A DNA stretch of 10,659 nt from DATBAK01 sp036787815 (GTDB lineage Bacteria > Actinomycetota > Acidimicrobiia > IMCC26256 > PALSA-610), in NCBI GenBank assembly GCA_036787815.1, contig DAIQOP010000129.1, positions 1 through 10,659 on the forward strand. Reading direction: 5' to 3'. Position numbers and translations under genes: made by a program. A model generated the notes under the pieces. It searched no databases. It was not told the DNA's origin and worked only from the letters and a program-made list of their open reading frames with translations. Position 1 is the stretch's first letter. Every line of letters starts with the position of its first letter. This document shows positions 5,513 to 10,659 of this stretch, in pieces.

Positions 5513-6823
5513 ATGGCTCGAAACGACTTGATGGACCGCGTCGTCAACCTGACGAAGCGTCGCGGGCTCGTCTTCCCTTCGAGCGAGATCTACGGCGGGT
5601 TCCGTTCCACCTGGGATTACGGGCCGCTCGGCGTGCTGCTCAAGCGCAATGTGAAGGACGCCTGGTGGCGTTCGATGGTGCAACTCCGCGACGACATCGT
5701 GGGCCTCGATTCCGCGATCCTCATGGCTCCCAAGGTCTGGGAGACGAGCGGTCACGTGGCCACGTTCACCGACCCGCTGGTCGACTGCCGGCAGTGTCAC
5801 GAGCGTTTCCGCCAGGACCAGCTGCCCGAGTCGGGGGCGTGCCCGAACTGCGGCGCGAAGGACTCCTTCACCGAGGCGCGCCAGTTCAATCTCATGTTCA
5901 GGACCCACGTCGGCCCCGTGGAAGACGACGCGGCGGTCGCGTACCTCCGCCCGGAGACCGCGCAGGGCATCTTCGTCAACTTCAAGAACGTGCAGACGAC
6001 CGCGCGCAAGAAGCCGCCCTTCGGGATCGCGCAGATCGGCAAGTCGTTCCGCAACGAGATCACCCCGGGCAACTTCCTGTACCGCACGCGCGAGTTCGAG
6101 CAGATGGAGATGGAGTTCTTCGTCCCGCCCGAGGAAGCTCCGCAGTGGTTCGAGTACTGGGTGACCGAGCGGTTCAACTGGTACGTCGAGCACGGCATCC
6201 CGGAATCGCAGCTGCGGATCCGGCCCCACGATCCCGACGAGCTCTCGCACTACTCGGCCGGTACCTCCGACATCGAGTTCCTGTTCCCGTGGGGATGGGG
6301 CGAGCTCGAGGGGGTGGCGAACCGCACCGACTTCGACCTGCGGCGCCACTCGGAGGAGTCCGGCGAGGATCTCACCTACTTCGACCAGGCCACCGACACG
6401 CACTACATGCCGCACGTCGTCGAACCGGCCGCCGGAGCCGACCGGGCCACGCTCGCGTTCATGCTCTCGGCCTACGACGAAGAAGAGGTGAACGGCGAGA
6501 AGCGCACGCTGATGCGCCTGCACCCACGCCTTGCGCCGGTGAAGGTCGCGGTGCTCCCGCTGTCGAAGAAGGACGAGCTGGTGCCGCTCGCCACCGAGGT
6601 CGCGGCGATCCTGCGGCCGCACCTCCAGATCGACACCGACACCGCCGGAGCCATCGGCCGGCGCTACCGCCGCCAGGACGAGGTCGGCACGCCGTACTGC
6701 GTCACCGTCGACTTCGACTCGCTCGACGACCACGCCGTCACGGTGCGTGAACGCGACTCGATGACCCAGGAGCGGATCCCCGTGGACGCGCTGCTCGGCC
6801 ATCTCCGGCCCCGATTCGATTGA
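5513..6823 (+). CDS. glyS: Glycyl-tRNA synthetase, alpha2 (eukaryote/archaeal-like) type
   Basis: This 436-residue class II synthetase charges tRNA-Gly with glycine. The catalytic core shows GHVATFTDPLVDC at 80-92, motif 2 with FRNEITP around Arg180 and Glu182 followed by YRTREFEQMEMEFF, and motif 3 with GADRATLAFML at 308-318. A Cys92-x2-Cys95 ... Cys110-x2-Cys113 knuckle, as in zinc-containing members, sits in the insertion after motif 1. The C-terminal ~100 residues from about 342 form the anticodon-binding (HGTP) domain, ending in the DxxTxRxRDSMTQERIP pattern. It is the single-chain homodimeric type, not the two-gene alpha2beta2 type, so no glyQ partner is needed. Start is fixed by TAGCCT 8 nt upstream and homology from MARNDLMDRVV. 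The J-like/RDD gene follows 13 nt after the stop. Confidence 0.96.
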   Translation: MARNDLMDRVVNLTKRRGLVFPSSEIYGGFRSTWDYGPLGVLLKRNVKDAWWRSMVQLRDDIVGLDSAILMAPKVWETSGHVATFTDPLVDCRQCHERFRQDQLPESGACPNCGAKDSFTEARQFNLMFRTHVGPVEDDAAVAYLRPETAQGIFVNFKNVQTTARKKPPFGIAQIGKSFRNEITPGNFLYRTREFEQMEMEFFVPPEEAPQWFEYWVTERFNWYVEHGIPESQLRIRPHDPDELSHYSAGTSDIEFLFPWGWGELEGVANRTDFDLRRHSEESGEDLTYFDQATDTHYMPHVVEPAAGADRATLAFMLSAYDEEEVNGEKRTLMRLHPRLAPVKVAVLPLSKKDELVPLATEVAAILRPHLQIDTDTAGAIGRRYRRQDEVGTPYCVTVDFDSLDDHAVTVRERDSMTQERIPVDALLGHLRPRFD

Positions 6824-6836
6824 GAGCCTGACGGTC

Positions 6837-7883
6837 ATGGCGATGGACGACTACTACCGCCTGCTCGACGTCGCACCCGACGCCGAGCGCGAAGAGATCA
6901 GAGGTGCGTACCGCGAAAAGCGCGACGCGCTCCAGGAGAAACAGGGCGACGACGCACGGGCCAAGGTGGCGCAGCTGAACCGGGCCTGGAACGTGCTCTC
7001 CGACCCCGCTCAGCGGGCGCGCTACGACGATCATCTCGCCGAGCAGCGGGAGGCGGGCGACGTCGTCGAGTACGACGACGATGGTGACGACGACGACGGC
7101 AAGGGCCGTCCCGCGGTCACGCGCGCCGCGCGCCGGGCCCGGGCCCGCGAAGCGCGCACGGGCCGCGCCGCGACGATCGTCGTCCCCGAAGGGCTCACCC
7201 AGTGCTCCACCCGCTCACGTCTGATGGCCCTCGGTTTCGACCTGTTGGTGTGCCTGTTCATCTTCCTCGCCGTCTACCAGATGGGTCTGGTGCTCATCGA
7301 TCGGAAGTTCCCGGGCGAGCGCAAGCACGGCAGTGATCTCGTGACCCAGCAGAAGAACGCGATCAAGGCGGTGAACACCGACAAGGAGAAGATCTCCGCC
7401 GCCGACAAGGCGGCCGCGGCCGCGAAGTTGCGCCACGACACCGTGGCCGAGCAGGCCGCCAAGGACAAGTCCACCGCGGCGCACGCGGCCGAGACGAAGG
7501 ATGCCGCGCGTCGCGATGCGCTCGGCAAGGAGATCGACAAGATCAACCGTCACCTCGGCCCGTGGATCAACCTCACGTTCGTGGTGGCGATGCTGATCCT
7601 GCTCCTCTACCTGGTGCCCAGCACCGCGCTGAGCGGCAAGACCATCGGCAAGCGCTTGCGCCACATCCGGGTCGTGAAGCTCGACGGCTCGCGCCCGGGT
7701 TGGTCGACGGCCCTCGTACGCTTCGGTGTGCCGATGCTCGCGGGATCGGTGCTCGCCGTGCTGCTCCGCTTCGGGCCGCTCGGCCTCGGCGTCGCGGTGC
7801 TGGGGATCATCGGCTGGGTCAGCAACCCCAACCGCCAGGGCCTGCACGACCGCCTGGCGAAGACCATCGTCGTCGACGACTGA
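6837..7883 (+). CDS. Membrane protein: degenerate J-like domain fused to RDD domain
   Basis: This 348-residue protein begins with a J-domain-like helical region (4-65): DYYRLLDVAPDAEREEIRGAY and then LNRAWNVLSDPAQRARYD. The HPD tripeptide of helix II-III, needed to stimulate DnaK, is replaced by Gln-Glu-Lys at 33-35. An acidic run (79-87) and a basic Arg/Ala linker (96-110) follow. Helix 1 of an RDD domain is at about 131-153. Residues 168-238 are an Ala/Lys/Asp/Glu-rich, probably coiled-coil insertion; helix 2 is at 244-262, then KTIGKRLRHIRVVKLDG, a hydrophobic region (296-327) and QGLHDRLAKTIVV, typical RDD sequences. RDD proteins are of mostly unknown function, some linked to ion transport. 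ATG 6837 is preferred; ATG 6843 is possible. It lies between glyS and ppdK, probably in one transcript. Confidence 0.85.
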   Translation: MAMDDYYRLLDVAPDAEREEIRGAYREKRDALQEKQGDDARAKVAQLNRAWNVLSDPAQRARYDDHLAEQREAGDVVEYDDDGDDDDGKGRPAVTRAARRARAREARTGRAATIVVPEGLTQCSTRSRLMALGFDLLVCLFIFLAVYQMGLVLIDRKFPGERKHGSDLVTQQKNAIKAVNTDKEKISAADKAAAAAKLRHDTVAEQAAKDKSTAAHAAETKDAARRDALGKEIDKINRHLGPWINLTFVVAMLILLLYLVPSTALSGKTIGKRLRHIRVVKLDGSRPGWSTALVRFGVPMLAGSVLAVLLRFGPLGLGVAVLGIIGWVSNPNRQGLHDRLAKTIVVDD

Positions 7884-7893
7884 AACCATCATC

Positions 7894-7898
7894 GGGAG
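7894..7898 (+). promoter_or_regulatory. Shine-Dalgarno fixing the GTG start of ppdK
   Basis: GGGAG lies 7 nt before GTG 7906. It decides the start against longer upstream openings that overlap the RDD gene. It contrasts with the leaderless-looking starts of uppS, recO and glyS and fits a gene translated inside a polycistronic mRNA. Confidence 0.7.
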
Positions 7899-7905
7899 CA
7901 ACGCA

Positions 7906-10539
7906 GTGACCAAGTACGTATACGGCTTCGAAGAGGGCTCGAAGGAGCAGAAGTACCTGCTCGGCGGCAAGGGCGCCAACCTCGCCGAGATGACGATCCT
8001 CGGCCTGCCGGTGCCGCCCGGTTTCACGATCACGACCGAGGCCTGCAACGCGTACATGCAGCTCGACAACGCCTTTCCCGAGGGTCTCCTCGCGGAGGTC
8101 GACACTGCGCTCGAGAAGCTGCAGGAGAAGATGGGCAAGCGCCTGGGCGACGCGGTCGACCCGCTGCTCGTCTCGGTGCGCTCCGGAGCCGCGTTCTCGA
8201 TGCCCGGCATGATGGACACCGTCCTCAACCTCGGGCTCAACGACGACTCGGTCGGTGGCCTCGCGCGCCAGACCGGCAACGAGCGGTTCGCCTACGACTC
8301 GTACCGCCGGTTCGTGCAGATGTTCGGCAAGATCGTCCTCGACGTTCCCGGCGACCTCTTCGAGGACGCATTGCACGACCTTCTCGAGGAGCGCAAGCTC
8401 ACCAACGACACCGAGCTCGATCGCGACGCGCTCGCGGGGTTGGTCGCGACGTTCAAGGCGATCATCTCGGCGCAGAAGGGGATGGCGTTCCCCGACGATC
8501 CCAAGGAGCAGCTGCGGCACGCGATCGAGGCCGTGTTCCGGTCGTGGAACGGCCGGCGGGCGCGCGACTACCGCCGCATGGAGAAGATCCCCGACGATCT
8601 CGGCACCGCGGTCAACGTGCAGACGATGGTGTTCGGCAACAAGGGCGACGATTCCGGCACGGGTGTCGCGTTCACGCGCAACCCGTCGACGGGTGAGAGC
8701 GCTCCCTTCGGCGACTTCCTCACCAACGCGCAGGGCGAAGACGTGGTGGCGGGTATCCGCATCACCGAGCCGCTCGCCGCGATGGCCAACGATTTCCCCG
8801 AGTGCCACACCGAGCTCCTCGGCGTGATGGCCCGGCTCGAGGCGCACTACCGCGACATGTGCGACATCGAGTTCACCATCGAGCAGGGTCACCTCTTCAT
8901 GCTCCAGACGCGCGTCGGCAAGCGCACGGCGATGGCCGCGCTGCGGATGGCCGTCGAGATGCAGGAAGAAGGCGTGATCGACAAGCGTGAGGCCGTGCTG
9001 CGCGTGCAGCCCGCGCAGCTCGACCAGCTCCTGCACCCGCAGTTCGACCCTGCGGCGCAGTACACCGTGCTCGCCAAGGGGCTCAACGCGTCGCCGGGTG
9101 CGGCGGTCGGGCGGGTGTACTTCACGGCCGACACGGCCGAGGCGCATCACGCGGAAGGCGAGCGCGTCATCCTCGTGCGCCCCGAGACCTCCCCCGACGA
9201 CCTGCACGGCATGATCGCGGCCGAGGGCATCCTCACGTCGCGCGGCGGGCTCGTGAGCCACGCGGCCGTCGTCGCGCGCGGCATGGGAACGCCGGCGATC
9301 TGCGGTGCGGAGTCGGTGCACATCGACCTCAAGGGCCGCACGTTCTCGGTGGGCGACGTGGTGGTCAAGGAGGGCGAGGTCATCTCGATCAACGGCACGA
9401 CCGGCGAGGTCGTGGTGGGAGAGGTGGCCGTCGTCACCCCCGAGCCGAGCGGGCCGTTCGGCATCGTGCTCCAGTGGGCCGACGAGTTCCGCACCCTCGG
9501 GGTGCGCACCAACGCCGACCTTCCCGAAGACGCCAAGCGGGCGCGCGAGTTCGGTGCCGAGGGCATCGGCCTCTGCCGTACCGAGCACATGTTCCTCGGC
9601 GACCGGCTCCCAATCGTGCAGCGCATGATCCTCGCGGAGACCGACGAAGAGGAAGACGCGGCGCTCGAAGAGCTCGGCCGCGTGCAGAAGCTCGATTACC
9701 TCGGGATCCTCGAGGCGATGGACGGACTGCCCGTCACCGTGCGACTGCTCGACCCGCCGCTGCACGAGTTTCTCCCCGACATCGAGGAGCTCGTCGTCGC
9801 GCAGACGAGGGGCGAGCTCGACGCCAAGGGCGAGAAGCTGCTCGCGGCGGCGCGTTCGTGGCAGGAGGTCAACCCGATGCTCGGCACCCGTGGGTGTCGC
9901 CTGGGCATCTTGAAGCCGGGCCTCTACCGCATGCAGGTGCGCGCGCTCATCGAGGCCGCGGCCGAGCGCAAGCAGGCCGGCGGCGACCCGCGGGTCGAGA
10001 TCATGATCCCGTTGATCGTGAACCGTGCCGAGCTCGCCATGCTCGACGGCTGGGTGCGCGAGGTCGCGACCGAGGTGCTCACCGCGGCGGGCGTCGAGCT
10101 CGATTACACGGTCGGCACGATGATCGAGACACCACGCGCCGCGCTCGACGCACGCGCGATCGCGGAGGTCGCCGAGTTCTTCTCGTTCGGTACCAACGAC
10201 CTCACCCAGATGGCGTTCGGCTTCTCGCGCGACGACGTCGAGAGCCGGTTGATGCCGGTGTACCTCGACCAGAAGCTGTTGCGGGTGAGCCCGTTCGAGG
10301 AGATCGACGTCGACGGTGTCGGCAAGCTCGTGGCCATCGCGGTGGCCGAAGGGCGCGCGGCGCGGCCGGGCATCAAGCTCGGCATATGCGGCGAGCACGG
10401 TGGCAACCCGGCGTCGGTGCAGTTCTGCGCCGAGGTCGGGCTCGACTACGTGTCGTGCTCCCCGTACCGCGTCCCGATCGCGCGGCTCGCCGCGGCCCAC
10501 GCCGCGCTCGGCGCGGGTGGGCCGGGCGGCACCGCCTGA
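7906..10539 (+). CDS. ppdK: Pyruvate, phosphate dikinase
   Basis: This 877-residue cytoplasmic enzyme interconverts pyruvate, ATP and phosphate with phosphoenolpyruvate, AMP and pyrophosphate. The N-terminal ATP-grasp half has GGKGANLAEM with Lys22, SVRSGAAFSMPGMMDTV with Arg92, and TGVAFTRNPSTGE. The swivelling domain has SRGGLVSHAAVVARGMGTP with the phosphorylated His at 452. The C-terminal PEP/pyruvate barrel has GLCRTEHMF (Arg558), VRLLDPPLHEFLP (Arg613), NPMLGTRGCR, SFGTNDLTQMAFGFSRDD and ICGEHGG with the general acid Cys828. These positions are nearly collinear with the Clostridium symbiosum enzyme, so the gene is intact and full length. The threonine two residues before the catalytic His, target of the PDRP regulator in plants and some bacteria, is Val450 here. 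The GTG start at 7906 has GGGAG 7 nt upstream. It likely sets PEP/pyruvate balance; direction is not predictable. Confidence 0.97.
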   Translation: MTKYVYGFEEGSKEQKYLLGGKGANLAEMTILGLPVPPGFTITTEACNAYMQLDNAFPEGLLAEVDTALEKLQEKMGKRLGDAVDPLLVSVRSGAAFSMPGMMDTVLNLGLNDDSVGGLARQTGNERFAYDSYRRFVQMFGKIVLDVPGDLFEDALHDLLEERKLTNDTELDRDALAGLVATFKAIISAQKGMAFPDDPKEQLRHAIEAVFRSWNGRRARDYRRMEKIPDDLGTAVNVQTMVFGNKGDDSGTGVAFTRNPSTGESAPFGDFLTNAQGEDVVAGIRITEPLAAMANDFPECHTELLGVMARLEAHYRDMCDIEFTIEQGHLFMLQTRVGKRTAMAALRMAVEMQEEGVIDKREAVLRVQPAQLDQLLHPQFDPAAQYTVLAKGLNASPGAAVGRVYFTADTAEAHHAEGERVILVRPETSPDDLHGMIAAEGILTSRGGLVSHAAVVARGMGTPAICGAESVHIDLKGRTFSVGDVVVKEGEVISINGTTGEVVVGEVAVVTPEPSGPFGIVLQWADEFRTLGVRTNADLPEDAKRAREFGAEGIGLCRTEHMFLGDRLPIVQRMILAETDEEEDAALEELGRVQKLDYLGILEAMDGLPVTVRLLDPPLHEFLPDIEELVVAQTRGELDAKGEKLLAAARSWQEVNPMLGTRGCRLGILKPGLYRMQVRALIEAAAERKQAGGDPRVEIMIPLIVNRAELAMLDGWVREVATEVLTAAGVELDYTVGTMIETPRAALDARAIAEVAEFFSFGTNDLTQMAFGFSRDDVESRLMPVYLDQKLLRVSPFEEIDVDGVGKLVAIAVAEGRAARPGIKLGICGEHGGNPASVQFCAEVGLDYVSCSPYRVPIARLAAAHAALGAGGPGGTA

Positions 10540-10556
10540 GCACAGGGTCGAACGAG

Positions 10557-10659
10557 ATGGCGAAGTTGGATGCCGCCGGGGTGACGGCCTTCATCGAGTC
10601 GGTGTGGCCGGGCGCGCTCGCGCCGTACACCGTGGAGGCGGTCGGCGAGCACACGGCGC
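10557..10659 (+). CDS. Start of an unidentified gene, possibly PaaI-like hotdog thioesterase (3' end outside window)
   Basis: An ATG 17 nt after the ppdK stop opens a frame of 34 codons running off the right edge. The start MAKLDAAGVTAFIESVWPG, followed by LAPYTVEAVGEHTA, recalls the N-terminal helix and first strand of PaaI-family hotdog thioesterases, which often begin with a helix, then a Pro and a strand with VEEVG. No catalytic residue lies in the visible part, so this is a resemblance only. A purine-rich AACGAG directly precedes the ATG, too close for a standard Shine-Dalgarno. The short gap suggests cotranscription with ppdK. Confidence 0.45.
   Translation, partial: MAKLDAAGVTAFIESVWPGALAPYTVEAVGEHTA

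Noticed and set aside
5498..6838. A 446-codon minus-strand open frame opposite glyS
   Set aside because: It is a composition shadow of glyS, with no domain signature; glyS has all class II motifs.
7726..7905. Longer N-terminus for ppdK overlapping the RDD gene
   Set aside because: The extra residues are Ser/Arg/Ala-rich frame-shifted RDD sequence. PPDK homology begins at the GTG with a Shine-Dalgarno, and key residues then match Clostridium symbiosum numbering.
7819..10500. An 893-codon open frame on the minus strand opposite ppdK
   Set aside because: Its product is a low-complexity string rich in Arg, His, Glu and Leu with no recognisable domain. It mirrors the G/C-biased third positions of ppdK, whose protein is clearly conserved.

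Overview
This is a G+C-rich, gene-dense stretch of ordinary bacterial chromosome, judged by eye to be around two thirds G+C. Gene content and style suggest a high-GC actinobacterium, perhaps of the Acidimicrobiia. The pointers are an aa3/caa3-type oxidase cluster with short subunit III, subunit IV and CtaG, an alpha2-type glycyl-tRNA synthetase, a full-length PPDK, and several genes whose -10-like box lies only 6-9 nt before the start codon. The lineage is an inference. I see no tRNA, rRNA, CRISPR array, insertion sequence or phage gene. No gene-free stretch exceeds about 175 nt.

Positions 1-2735 (+) hold the end of a respiratory operon: the last codons of a probable oxidase subunit I, then ctaE (subunit III), a subunit IV-family protein, the assembly protein CtaG, and a three-helix membrane protein ending in a type 1 copper (cupredoxin) domain. 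Three of the four junctions are 1- or 4-nt stop/start overlaps, so the genes are probably translated in a coupled way. Together they make, assemble and perhaps supply copper or electrons to the terminal oxidase.

Positions 2736-2908 are a convergent intergenic region with several small hairpins. A diacylglycerol-kinase-family lipid kinase (2909-3811) lies on the minus strand. It is divergent from uppS, and the 144-nt gap between them carries about four imperfect 16-17-bp tandem repeats.

Positions 3956-10539 (+) hold housekeeping genes: uppS (undecaprenyl diphosphate synthesis for the cell wall), recO (recombinational repair), glyS (glycyl-tRNA synthetase), a membrane protein joining a degenerate J domain to an RDD domain, and ppdK (pyruvate phosphate dikinase). 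The window ends inside a gene that may encode a PaaI-like hotdog thioesterase.

Most of the window is conserved core metabolism. The observations most worth following are the J-like/RDD protein that lacks the HPD motif and carries a long charged insertion, the repeated TANNNT-plus-6-to-9-nt start architecture that implies leaderless mRNAs, the tandem repeats between the lipid kinase and uppS, the membrane-anchored cupredoxin in the oxidase operon, and a PPDK with valine in place of the usual regulatory threonine.
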